Assembly (NCBI GenBank): GCA_913060495.1
Contig: CAJXRP010000008.1
Location: 62,001 to 126,000 of the forward strand
DNA: 64,000 nt
From: an uncultured Gammaproteobacteria bacterium
Lineage (GTDB): Bacteria; Pseudomonadota; Gammaproteobacteria; Pseudomonadales; Pseudohongiellaceae
Direction: 5' to 3'
Below the pieces are notes generated by a model. That model saw nothing but the letters and a program-made list of their open reading frames with translations. It was not told the DNA's origin and made no database searches. A program made the position numbers and the translations under genes. Positions 52,079 to 60,113 of the stretch are shown piece after piece. Position 1 is the stretch's first letter; each line of letters starts with the position of its first letter.

Positions 52079-53488
52079 TTGACCTCAACTGTCACCCTAC
52101 CTAGCTGGATATTCCTATCGCTGCTGTTGGCCGCCAGCTACGCTTTAATAATGAGTGTGCTCTTTCCCAGTGTTCGTTGGTACCTGCGCCGCCGCCTAAA
52201 CCGGACTGTCGACAAGCTAAACAGTAGTCTGCAGATCAAGATTCGCCCGCTACAGCGTAGTAAGCGACAGATATTGATCGACCAGTTGATGTTCGATCGC
52301 GAGATCCTGGCAATTATCGAGGAGCAGGCACAGCGCGACAATATTCCTCGAGATGTATTGCAGCAGAAGGTTAAGAGTTATGCTCGCGAGATTGTTCCCT
52401 CCTTTAACGCCTATATCTACTACCAAGTCTTCTACTGGCTAGCGAAGAAGGTCTCTCGCTTCATCTATCGTGTGCGGGTTGCTGCGGCGCAGCCAAGCAA
52501 GCTGCAGGCAGTAGATCCAGACGCGACTGTAGTCTTCGTGATGAATCATCGCAGCAACATGGACTATGTGTTGATCAGTTATCTTGCCGCGGAGCGCGTT
52601 ACGCTCTCTTATGCTGTTGGCGAGTGGGCGCGGATATTTCCCTTAGAGATGTTGATACGTGCGATGGGTGCGTTCTTTGTGCGTCGTGGATCGCAGAATC
52701 CCCTATATCGCAAAGTTCTTGAACGCTATGTGTATATGGCCACTCAAAGCGGCGTCTGTCAGGCGGTGTTTCTTGAGGGAGGTTTGAGTCGTGATGGAAT
52801 GTTGGGTGAGCCCAAGCTCGGTTTTTTAGATTACATACTGCGCCACTATGATTGGAAGACGGATCGAGATGTCGTATTCGTGCCAGTCGGAATTAATTAC
52901 GACCGAGTCTTGGAGGATGAGAACCTCCTAGCCTGGGATAAAAAAGAGGCGCGTCTATCGACGATGCAGCACCTCGCTAAGCTTTGGAAATTCCTTCGGA
53001 TCAATTTGTTTGCCGGTTCTCGTAAACGCTGGAAACGCTACGGCTACGCGAGCGTGAATTTCGGGGTGCCTATTTCTATGCGTGAGTACAGTGAAGAGCA
53101 AGGCCTCGAATTTAATCATCTTGAAAAAGAGCAGCGTATTCCGCAAGTAGCCAAACTTGCAGAGTCATTAATGGAATCGCTGCGCTATGTTATGCCTATT
53201 ATCCCAGTGCCTATTATCTGTGCTGCTTTAATTCGAGGGGGTGACAAGCCAAGTACTTCTTTGGAGATTCTTGGTGATTGCGATACCTTGATTGATGAGA
53301 TGATAGAGAAAGGGGCGGCAATGAAGGCCGAAGAGAAGCCTAGGCAGCGAACGCTGTCTAGAAGTTTAGATCTACTCAAATCTAGAAATTTCCTCATCGA
53401 AGATCACGATTACTATCAGATTAATCCCGAACACAGGCGCCTTATTCAATACTACGCGAATTCCATAGAGCACTGGTGGAATGAATAA
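52079..53488 (+). CDS. PlsB-like glycerol-3-phosphate acyltransferase family protein
   Basis: A 469-residue membrane-associated acyltransferase, started at TTG 52079 (no strong ribosome site). One N-terminal hydrophobic segment (about 10-28) is followed by a basic region. The acyltransferase core has block I MNHRSNMDYVLISYL with the HxxxxD residues, block II GAFFVRRGSQNPLYRKV, and block III VFLEGGLSRDGMLGEPKLG, which carries the phosphate-binding Gly/Arg. The chain then matches the PlsB C-terminal part but is far shorter than E. coli PlsB (about 800 residues). It would acylate glycerol-3-phosphate or a related lipid at the inner membrane. Short PlsB-like forms may prefer another acceptor. Confidence 0.8.
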   Translation: MTSTVTLPSWIFLSLLLAASYALIMSVLFPSVRWYLRRRLNRTVDKLNSSLQIKIRPLQRSKRQILIDQLMFDREILAIIEEQAQRDNIPRDVLQQKVKSYAREIVPSFNAYIYYQVFYWLAKKVSRFIYRVRVAAAQPSKLQAVDPDATVVFVMNHRSNMDYVLISYLAAERVTLSYAVGEWARIFPLEMLIRAMGAFFVRRGSQNPLYRKVLERYVYMATQSGVCQAVFLEGGLSRDGMLGEPKLGFLDYILRHYDWKTDRDVVFVPVGINYDRVLEDENLLAWDKKEARLSTMQHLAKLWKFLRINLFAGSRKRWKRYGYASVNFGVPISMREYSEEQGLEFNHLEKEQRIPQVAKLAESLMESLRYVMPIIPVPIICAALIRGGDKPSTSLEILGDCDTLIDEMIEKGAAMKAEEKPRQRTLSRSLDLLKSRNFLIEDHDYYQINPEHRRLIQYYANSIEHWWNE

Positions 53489-53589
53489 GTCCAATAATTT
53501 TGATAATATCGCTTGAAGACGAATTGCTGCTGCCAAAGCATTGATTCAGTGCTCTTTCATAACAGTAGCAATAGGTTTGTAGACTAAAG

Positions 53590-54060
53590 ATGTTTGCCAC
53601 GCTAGAAACAACTGAATTAGCAACATGGGTTGCAGTCTCGCTTTGGGGCTATCCCATTATGCTGAGCCTGCACGTCGTGGGGCTTGCTGTGGTTGTTGGC
53701 ATATTCTCGATGCGTGACTTGTGCCTGCTGGGATTATTCCCCGGCATTAAGCCATCTGCTTTTCTGGGCTTGGGTAAGTTGGGCTGGGTGGGATTCATTG
53801 TTAACGCTCTGTCAGGTTTTGCTTTATTTGCGTCTCAAGCGACGGTATTTGTGGATAGCATCCCATTTCTTGTGAAGATAGCCTGCATAGCGGCCGGCAT
53901 GGTGCTCGCTGGCGTCATACAGTCGCGATTACGCGCTGAGGTCGGTCTAGGCGATTCGTCAGCGACAATCAGTAAGTCGACAAAAACAATCGCCGTAATT
54001 TCACTTCTGCTCTGGCTAGCGGCGATTATTGCCGGTCGCCTGATCGCGTATATTTTTTAG
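53590..54060 (+). CDS. DUF6644-like four-helix membrane protein
   Basis: A 156-residue protein with four membrane helices (about 15-40, 48-75, 82-105 and 130-155). The first helix WGYPIMLSLHVVGLAVVVG holds a conserved-type His, and GKLGWVGFIVNALSGFALF forms the second to third region. This matches the DUF6644 family of small membrane proteins, which may bind heme through the helix histidine. It precedes another member of the same family by 10 nt and a convergent cytochrome b561. No reaction is known. Confidence 0.72.
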   Translation: MFATLETTELATWVAVSLWGYPIMLSLHVVGLAVVVGIFSMRDLCLLGLFPGIKPSAFLGLGKLGWVGFIVNALSGFALFASQATVFVDSIPFLVKIACIAAGMVLAGVIQSRLRAEVGLGDSSATISKSTKTIAVISLLLWLAAIIAGRLIAYIF

Positions 54061-54070
54061 AGGCCTGATC

Positions 54071-54556
54071 GTGGAAGCATTTGCAGAATCAATTGTCGGT
54101 GGCTCGCTCAACTTGTTGATTCAGGAGACCTACTGGCTGTGGCCAATTCTGGAGATTAGCCATTTTGTCGGGCTATCGCTTTTGCTGGGCGGCTTACTCG
54201 TTATCGATCTGCGCATGGCTGGGCATTTCCGTAGCTTTGATCCAGCAGCTACCCATCGTTTGTTACCCTTGGTTCTGATTGGTTTCGGCATCAACTTGCT
54301 CACCGGGATACTGTTTTTTTATGGCGACCCGATGCGCTATTCGATAAATGTAGGTTTTCAGATCAAGATGGGCTTGGTGGTATTGGCTGGACTAAACGCT
54401 CTACTGTACTACTGGAAAGTAAGCCCAATAATGCATGGCTGGGATGCTACAACTCAGTCGCCACCTATCGCTAAATTCGTCGCTTATACTTCGCTGGCAG
54501 TTTGGACTGGTGTTTTGCTGTGTGGGCGCCTAATTCCCTACGTCGGAACTGGCTAG
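54071..54556 (+). CDS. Second DUF6644-like membrane protein (paralogue)
   Basis: A 161-residue protein starting at GTG 54071, with AGAGG at 54058-54062. It has the same layout as its neighbour: WPILEISHFVGLSLLLGGLLVIDLRMAG (His in helix 1), LLPLVLIGFGINLLTGILFFYGDP, then two more helices. Two related four-helix proteins in tandem suggest a heterodimer in the inner membrane. It ends 7 nt from the convergent cytochrome b561 gene. Function inferred only as a possible heme or redox membrane subunit. Confidence 0.72.
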   Translation: MEAFAESIVGGSLNLLIQETYWLWPILEISHFVGLSLLLGGLLVIDLRMAGHFRSFDPAATHRLLPLVLIGFGINLLTGILFFYGDPMRYSINVGFQIKMGLVVLAGLNALLYYWKVSPIMHGWDATTQSPPIAKFVAYTSLAVWTGVLLCGRLIPYVGTG

Positions 54557-54563
54557 AGCAATA

Positions 54564-55091
54564 CTAGTCTTCGTCTTGCGCATTCTCGATGCGCGGCACA
54601 AAAATCCTAGCTACAGTCTCATCTTCGTGAAACATAAGGTGTTTCAGTGCCGCCAGTATGTGCAGTACTACCAATACCGCAAGTGCCTTGGCTGCATTGG
54701 AATGAAAGGTGAAAGCGAATTCCGATAGGCTGCCTCGATCTGGCATCGCCCAGGCCATTAGGGGGCCCGATATCAACATGATTATCAGCACCAACAACAT
54801 GGCATAGTGTGCCGCCTTAGCCAGGCGATGTGTCAGCTGGGTCTGCCCGTTGACACGAGGATGGCCTGACTTAAAGCGCCACGCTATTCTAGCTACAAGT
54901 GGCAACCACGCGATGAGTCCAAGTGTGACGTGCAGTGATCTGCGAGTATCGATTAGCTCGATTGATTGTGAGGCAATGCTCTGACCTATGAACCAGAGAA
55001 GAATAATTGCGAGCGTAGCGAACCAGTGCAGACCTATCGAGAGCCAACCAAAGGAATTACTTTTGTCGAAAAGAGCGCGGGTCTTGCTCAT
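54564..55091 (-). CDS. Cytochrome b561 family protein
   Basis: A 175-residue four-helix protein of the bacterial b561 type. Helix 1 LHWFATLAIILLWFIGQ, helix 2 SLHVTLGLIAWLPLVARIAWR, helix 3 AKAAHYAMLLVLIIMLISGPLMAW and helix 4 AKALAVLVVLHILAALKHLMFH supply histidines placed to bind two b hemes. It transfers electrons across the inner membrane, often with ubiquinone or superoxide. Its start codon lies about 90 nt downstream of the secreted 243-residue gene on the same strand, separated by a long hairpin (55113-55169). Confidence 0.87.
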   Translation of the reverse strand: MSKTRALFDKSNSFGWLSIGLHWFATLAIILLWFIGQSIASQSIELIDTRRSLHVTLGLIAWLPLVARIAWRFKSGHPRVNGQTQLTHRLAKAAHYAMLLVLIIMLISGPLMAWAMPDRGSLSEFAFTFHSNAAKALAVLVVLHILAALKHLMFHEDETVARIFVPRIENAQDED

Positions 55092-55112
55092 GGTGAGTGG
55101 CTGGGGTTCGTG

Positions 55113-55169
55113 CTAATTGAGCGAATCTTCGCCATCATTCGATGATGAAGATTCGTGTCGCTCAATTAG
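55113..55169 (-). repeat. Long imperfect hairpin between b561 and the 243-residue gene
   Basis: The outer arms 55113-55121 and 55161-55169 pair over 9 bp, the middle arms 55122-55129 and 55148-55155 over 8 bp, and the inner arms 55133-55138 and 55142-55147 over 6 bp, closing a 3-nt loop. Bulges separate the segments. No T run follows on the minus strand, so it may be a leader, processing or operator structure for the b561 transcript rather than a terminator. Confidence 0.7.
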
Positions 55170-55180
55170 GATATTACGGA

Positions 55181-55912
55181 TTAGTACTTCGAGGGAAAGA
55201 AACGCACAGATGCGCGTGACGATTCAGCATCGCAATCGTATGCTTGTAGCTTGTAGCCCTCAGATGCCGGAAGCCATCGAGTGGTGTAAGAAGTCGGCTC
55301 GAGTAAGAACATTGGGTCTTCGACTTCTAAAGTTACCTTCAAGTCTTCTCCGTCCATCCAGTAGCGTTCGCGGACTATCTTCTGCGAAGAAGAGGGGATG
55401 CCGTTGTAATCATCAAAGCCAGCAACATCGAACACGAAGTGCGTAGTGGTAATGATTAGAGCGTCATCTTCATAGTGACCCACAGAAAACCCTTGAACGC
55501 CGAAGTCCGTTGCCTTGGGCTCGCGGCCGTCTAGCCATATCGTGCGTAGCTGATCATCTTTCTCATAACGAAACAGGACACGGTCGGGCCATTGCACGAC
55601 TTCCATGTGGTAAGGGTCGTATTGAATTGCCGGTGAAGAGGCGGGCTGGCAGTCGTACTTTGGCGCTATGATCTCTTCCCAGACTTCTTGATAGGCTAAG
55701 GCGCGCGCATTCAGCTTTGGAAAATTTTCCTCGCCCCATGGAACTGTTTCTCCATTCACGGGTCTAGCGCTAAAGCCACCGTTCCAAGTCCCTGCAATAT
55801 CTGGAATCTGATTATCGTTTTGTGCGTTTAATTGACCTGCGGCAGCGCCAATTGCTAGAGAAAGCAAGGCTGCTAAAACAGGCTTCCCTCTCATAAATTT
55901 AGATGCTCTCAT
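55181..55912 (-). CDS. Secreted protein of the same unknown family as 42093-43076
   Basis: A 243-residue protein with a signal peptide (about 8-30, ending QLNAQ). It starts IPDIAGTWNGGFS. The C-terminal part has VGHYEDDALIITTTHFVF, IPSSSQKIVRERYWMDGEDLKVTLEVEDPMFL and TTRWLPASEGYKLQAYDC, in the same order as the 327-residue protein at 42093 (hydrophobic strand, ERF/ERYW, VEDP, then Y-C). The C-terminal CHEG of that family is reduced to YDCDAES here. No catalytic residues known. It lies 110 nt downstream of a DUF6152 gene on the same strand, a common association of these secreted families. Confidence 0.68.
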   Translation of the reverse strand: MRASKFMRGKPVLAALLSLAIGAAAGQLNAQNDNQIPDIAGTWNGGFSARPVNGETVPWGEENFPKLNARALAYQEVWEEIIAPKYDCQPASSPAIQYDPYHMEVVQWPDRVLFRYEKDDQLRTIWLDGREPKATDFGVQGFSVGHYEDDALIITTTHFVFDVAGFDDYNGIPSSSQKIVRERYWMDGEDLKVTLEVEDPMFLLEPTSYTTRWLPASEGYKLQAYDCDAESSRASVRFFPSKY

Positions 55913-56022
55913 AGTGTTCCCACCTTAGTGCTGGTTGTGTGCTGATTTATTATTTTGCGAGGCCGCTTTAGAAAATTGCAATGGGGCCTCGTTCAGGTTT
56001 ACTTGGACAATTCGCTAGCTAG

Positions 56023-56448
56023 CTATCGTGGTGGCTGTGTGCGTTCTTCAACACGGCCGCCTTCTAGAACAGGAGTGCCATCAGCGCGAGTCATGCGCAC
56101 ACAACACAGGCCTGTAGAGCCTTCTGCGCGGGAGCGGCTACCGGTTGCTTTTACGATCATGCCTACTGGTAGTGAATCTGGAGTCCAGCCGGCGCGGCGG
56201 ATACTTACGGGGGCGCCTAGCTCGATCTGCCATTCGACAGTCGCGCCGCTTTCGTCAACTACATCTAAGTAAAGGAAGGCGTGTGGGTTTCTAAACACGA
56301 AGCGCGTAACGGCGCCTTCGATCTCGACGCGTTGGTCAGGGTCGTAGAAAGGCGTGCTCGAATGATGAGCGAGAACGGGTATAACTACGAATGCAGCTCC
56401 CAAGGTGACCGCTGAGACGGCTGCTGTTATCCATCGTTTAATGCTCAT
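56023..56448 (-). CDS. Secreted DUF6152-family protein
   Basis: A 141-residue protein with signal peptide (1-26, ending PVLAHH). The mature start HHSSTPFYDPDQRVEIEGAVTRFVFRNPHAFLYLDVVDESGATVEWQIELG is the typical DUF6152 beta-rich domain with a His pair after the signal cleavage site. A CC pair lies near residue 121. The His-His N-terminus and RNPHA segment could bind metal, but the family has no assigned function. In many genomes it is encoded beside secreted proteins like the neighbour at 55181. Confidence 0.78.
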   Translation of the reverse strand: MSIKRWITAAVSAVTLGAAFVVIPVLAHHSSTPFYDPDQRVEIEGAVTRFVFRNPHAFLYLDVVDESGATVEWQIELGAPVSIRRAGWTPDSLPVGMIVKATGSRSRAEGSTGLCCVRMTRADGTPVLEGGRVEERTQPPR

Positions 56449-56571
56449 TACTCTCTCCTGTGCTCCGGAATCGCCGGACTCTTATGATTTACAGGGAGAA
56501 TAATGACTATGACAGCCGTAGTCAACGGCGCGCTGGTAGCAGAAATCTAGCCGCCCCAGTGTAGGGGTTAG

Positions 56572-57513
56572 CTAGATTTGTTCGAACGACTCCAGCGTAA
56601 ACAAGAGCTGCTCTGCATCACTTAGAATAAACACTAGATTGCGAAACGCAGCGGTTCCCGATACGACAAGTTCTGGCAAGACCAATCGACCGGTTGTTGC
56701 GTCGAAAGTGGCTATTTTGTCTACAGTCTCGGTGAGGACAACAACGCTGCTAAGATCAAGTTGTACAATTACATTAGGCTCGGTTGCTGTAATCGAGAAC
56801 GTCAGCGAAGCTAGACCGGATGTTCCCGCATCGACAGTGACGTGCAATAGGCCGCCGGATTCATCGAAGTAATTGGGAGCCGGTGCCGCTTCTTCTTCAA
56901 CGACTACCGCAATACTAATGAAGTTATTTTCTACCACTGCGCCGCCGACGTAGTTTATTAATGGGAAATCAGTAATGCCGGCAAGTGTGTACGTTTGCTG
57001 GGCTGCGATATTGTCTACCACAGTCATGCCATCGCCGATGACTCGGCCGAATGCGGTGAAGCCGCCATTCTGACCATCGAGATTGCTGCTGTTATCCGCC
57101 AGATTCACAAACCATTGGCTAGTGGCACTATTCGGATCACCTTCTAGTTTTGCCATGGAAACCGTTCCTCGAGTATTAGAGACGATGGGCTCATTTTGTA
57201 CAGGTGGATCCAGGGTAACTTGGTTCAAGCTATTGCTTGCAGCGTCGAAGGATAGCCAGCCTCCTTGAATAACAAAACCAGGCACTGAGCGATGAATTTC
57301 CGTGCCGTTGAAGCGTCCAGAATTCACATAGTTTAGAAAATTGGCTACAGTTGCAGGTGTAATATCATCGAACAATTCGATGGAGAAGTTTCCAAGTGAG
57401 GTGATTACGCGAACGGTCGTCGCTGATGCCGTCTGCGCGGATAGTAGGAAGACTATTGCTATAGCCAGGCACTGTTTAACAAAAGTTTGGCTTAGAAGAT
57501 TACTGCGATTCAT
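56572..57513 (-). CDS. Secreted cyclophilin-type peptidyl-prolyl isomerase with C-terminal extension
   Basis: A 313-residue protein with signal peptide (about 12-31, ending ASATT). The cyclophilin domain (about 32-205) has VRVITSLGNFSIELFDDITPATVANFLNYVNSG, the catalytic-region HRSVPGFVIQGGW, and MAKLEGDPNSATSQWFVNLADNSSNLD followed by FTAFGRVIGDG. The extra C-terminal 100 residues are beta-rich with no family I recognise, joined by an acidic EEEAAPAP linker. It would catalyse proline isomerisation of secreted proteins in the periplasm or outside; the extension may be an adhesion or anchoring module. Confidence 0.88.
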   Translation of the reverse strand: MNRSNLLSQTFVKQCLAIAIVFLLSAQTASATTVRVITSLGNFSIELFDDITPATVANFLNYVNSGRFNGTEIHRSVPGFVIQGGWLSFDAASNSLNQVTLDPPVQNEPIVSNTRGTVSMAKLEGDPNSATSQWFVNLADNSSNLDGQNGGFTAFGRVIGDGMTVVDNIAAQQTYTLAGITDFPLINYVGGAVVENNFISIAVVVEEEAAPAPNYFDESGGLLHVTVDAGTSGLASLTFSITATEPNVIVQLDLSSVVVLTETVDKIATFDATTGRLVLPELVVSGTAAFRNLVFILSDAEQLLFTLESFEQI

Positions 57514-57680
57514 GTAGAGGCCTTTTACTGATAATCAAATGTAGTGTGTATCAATTAGAGTAGTACGGGATTTGGACAAAAAACTGTCACAAATGTACTA
57601 ATCTTTCTCCTACAGGGTGTTGATTCAATATGGCAAATTATAGTCTAAACCCTGTTGTAGTGGTGCATTTTTTTAGGCGT

Positions 57681-58523
57681 TTACGTCGCTAGCCCTTTGT
57701 AACGCTTTTGGATAGCCGGCAGTTGGCTCAGCAGCTGCTCGATTGATTCATCAAATCCTTCAATATCTCGCAGGCTGTCGAAGCTATGCAAGAAAACTCT
57801 AATCCCGAAGACGATTACACCGCTAATAGGAAGTCGGGTGAATGTCTGACGCTCGATACGCCAATACACATTGGGACTATCGCTCTTTAATACGCCGGGT
57901 GTGGGATGTAGATCGTCACGCCAGAATAGTTCGTTGCCCGATTGTATTGACCAGTTGTATCGCAGCAAGACTCGTCCACTTCTCATTCCCCCTAGGAAGC
58001 GATTTACTCGTTCACTAAGAACTCTGTCGTAATCCGGGACAGGACCGTGAATGGCGTCTACGGTTTGGCCAATTTTCTTTTGTAGATTCCAGTTGCTAGG
58101 TGAACAGACGCTGGCAGCTGTCATTACATAGCCGTCTGCTTTTTTCTCCAGCAGACAGAAATCTTCGGGCACCCAGAGCGATGCCTGCCAGAGTTTTTTA
58201 TCATCTATTTCCCAGGCGAGCTTCTCCTGACGATGGAGGAGTTGTTTGTCGACCCGACTATAACCCAGTCTTGGATTTACGCAGAGATGATGCAAGAGAA
58301 CATCATGAAATTCCTGTTGTGCTGCAACAGACTGTTGGGTGAAGGCATAGCATTCGTCTATTTTCGACTGGCTAAGTTCAAGCTTGTGTTTGTAGAAAAC
58401 GGGGAGGTCAATTGCGGGGGATATCCATTCATTTTCTGAACAGTTTTCGAAACCAAGTTGCAGCACAGATGTCTGCTCTTTATTCGGTAAATATATAGGT
58501 GGGTTAGAGCTGTCGAGTTTCAT
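57681..58523 (-). CDS. DUF3445 / heme-dependent oxidative N-demethylase-like protein
   Basis: A 280-residue protein if started at ATG 58523; an ATG at 58592 would add 23 residues but leaves only 41 nt to the divergent gene. The DUF3445 pattern is present: LLHHLCVNPRLGYSRVDKQLLHRQEKLAWEI near the first third, WVPEDFCLLEKKADGYVMTAASVCSPSNWNLQKKIGQTVDAIHGPVPDY in the middle, and RLPISGVIVFGIRVFLHSF at the end. The characterised family member is the alpha subunit of a heme-dependent dimethylamine demethylase. The other subunits are not nearby, so the substrate here is open. It is cytoplasmic, as no signal is seen. Confidence 0.82.
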   Translation of the reverse strand: MKLDSSNPPIYLPNKEQTSVLQLGFENCSENEWISPAIDLPVFYKHKLELSQSKIDECYAFTQQSVAAQQEFHDVLLHHLCVNPRLGYSRVDKQLLHRQEKLAWEIDDKKLWQASLWVPEDFCLLEKKADGYVMTAASVCSPSNWNLQKKIGQTVDAIHGPVPDYDRVLSERVNRFLGGMRSGRVLLRYNWSIQSGNELFWRDDLHPTPGVLKSDSPNVYWRIERQTFTRLPISGVIVFGIRVFLHSFDSLRDIEGFDESIEQLLSQLPAIQKRYKGLAT

Positions 58524-58633
58524 TGTCGTTGTCGCAGGTTTTAAATAAGGTATGCGAAATATTCTTTTCTCGCAATAAATACCGCTATGCATTTCGAGAG
58601 CTCATGGCAAAAATGCTGTGATAGACTCAATGC

Positions 58634-60091
58634 ATGCGTTTATTCAAGTATTTATTGCTCAGCCTCCTCATCTTACAAGGCTGCAGTGCGCAACTTCATT
58701 CATCCTCGGAGGAGTTCGAGGGGCGAGCGGGTGTTCGTGAATTGACTGTGCTCTACAGCAATGATGAGCACGGCTGGATGGAGGGTACAGAGCCCGGTCG
58801 CGGGGCAGCAAATCTTTTGGGTTTGTGGCATGAAAAAGAAGGATACAGCGAAGACGGATCCTTTCTCTTGCTGAGCGGAGGTGATCATTGGACCGGTCCA
58901 GCGATCTCAACCTGGTTCGAGGGAGAGGGCATGGTGGAAGTAATGAATACCATGGGTTATGACGCTACTGCCATTGGGAATCATGAATTTGACTTTGGAT
59001 TGGATAACTTAGAACAGCGTATTGATCAGGCTAACTTTCCTTATTTGGCGGCAAATATCCAGTGGGCTGCGAGTGAGGCCCTGCCTTCAGAGCTAGGTAT
59101 TCTTGCTCATACCACAATGCAGGTTAACGATCTGATTGTCGGAATTATCGGGCTATCGACTACCGATACACCTAACACTACAAACCCAATTAATATTGTT
59201 GATCTGTCCTTTCTAGAGTATGAGCCTGTGCTTCGTGAAACCGTGGCTCAGTTAGAAGCGTCGGACCCAGACCTAATTTTTGTGGTTGCCCATGTTTGCA
59301 TGGCAGCGCTGCGCCCCCTGGCCGCAGCAGTTGCAGACTTAAATATCGATCTGATGGGGGGCGGGCACTGCAACGAGCTGGTGGCCGAAAGAGTGGGTGA
59401 TACTATTCTTTTGGAAAGTGGCGGGCACTTCCGCAGCTATGCGCGTGCACACTTCGAATACGACCTTGCTAGCAACAGTGTAATTGCTGCCAGTTTCTCG
59501 GCGGAACAGAATGAGGGGGGAGATAGCGATGAATCTGTGGCGCAAGTCGTCGCGAACTGGCGTGCTGAGACCGAGACGGAATTGAGTGCGGTGGTGGGTT
59601 TTATGTCTAGGGAGTACTTGGAGAGCGATGATCGATTGCAGCGAGCGGTGGTAGAGAGTTGGTTGCAGATCGATAGTGCCGCAGACATTGCCATCAACAA
59701 TCGAAGAGCCTTGCGCGCTCCCTTGTCCCGTGGAGAGCTAACGCTTGCCGACGTAGTGGGCTTGCTGCCCTTTGAGAACACGGTGTATGCGGTTGAATTA
59801 ACTGGTGCTGAAATATTTCAGGTTTTGGGAGAAGGGCAGAGCCCCTTCTTTGCAGGCCTAGTGCGTACTGAAAACGATTGGCTGCTTGCCAAGACGGGCA
59901 GGCTTATCGAAGCGAGTCAGACCTACCGTGTGCTGATAAACAGTTTTATGTATGAGGGAGGAGCGGGCTATGATGCAATTGCAGAATTCGATACGGCTGG
60001 ATTTGATACCGAGATTCACTATAGGCAGCCCTTGGTCGATTGGTTGATAGAACAAGATAGTTCTTCGAGCCAAGCAATTACACTTCCTTAG
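58634..60091 (+). CDS. Lipoprotein 5'-nucleotidase/cyclic phosphodiesterase-type metallophosphatase
   Basis: A 485-residue two-domain enzyme with lipobox LQGC (Cys17). The N-terminal metallophosphatase domain has LYSNDEHGWMEG (DxH), LSGGDHWTGP, AIGNHEFDFG, VVAHVC and GGGHCNEL, the full two-metal site. The C-terminal 5'-nucleotidase domain (about 330-485) binds the nucleoside, with LPFENTVYAVELTGAEIFQVL and YEGGAGYDAI. It cleaves phosphate from nucleotides in the periplasm, anchored to a membrane. The next gene, 22 nt downstream, is a nucleoside carrier, so the pair takes up nucleotides as nucleosides plus phosphate. Confidence 0.88.
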   Translation: MRLFKYLLLSLLILQGCSAQLHSSSEEFEGRAGVRELTVLYSNDEHGWMEGTEPGRGAANLLGLWHEKEGYSEDGSFLLLSGGDHWTGPAISTWFEGEGMVEVMNTMGYDATAIGNHEFDFGLDNLEQRIDQANFPYLAANIQWAASEALPSELGILAHTTMQVNDLIVGIIGLSTTDTPNTTNPINIVDLSFLEYEPVLRETVAQLEASDPDLIFVVAHVCMAALRPLAAAVADLNIDLMGGGHCNELVAERVGDTILLESGGHFRSYARAHFEYDLASNSVIAASFSAEQNEGGDSDESVAQVVANWRAETETELSAVVGFMSREYLESDDRLQRAVVESWLQIDSAADIAINNRRALRAPLSRGELTLADVVGLLPFENTVYAVELTGAEIFQVLGEGQSPFFAGLVRTENDWLLAKTGRLIEASQTYRVLINSFMYEGGAGYDAIAEFDTAGFDTEIHYRQPLVDWLIEQDSSSSQAITLP

Positions 60092-60113
60092 AATAGCTAC
60101 GTAAAGAGCCCGA

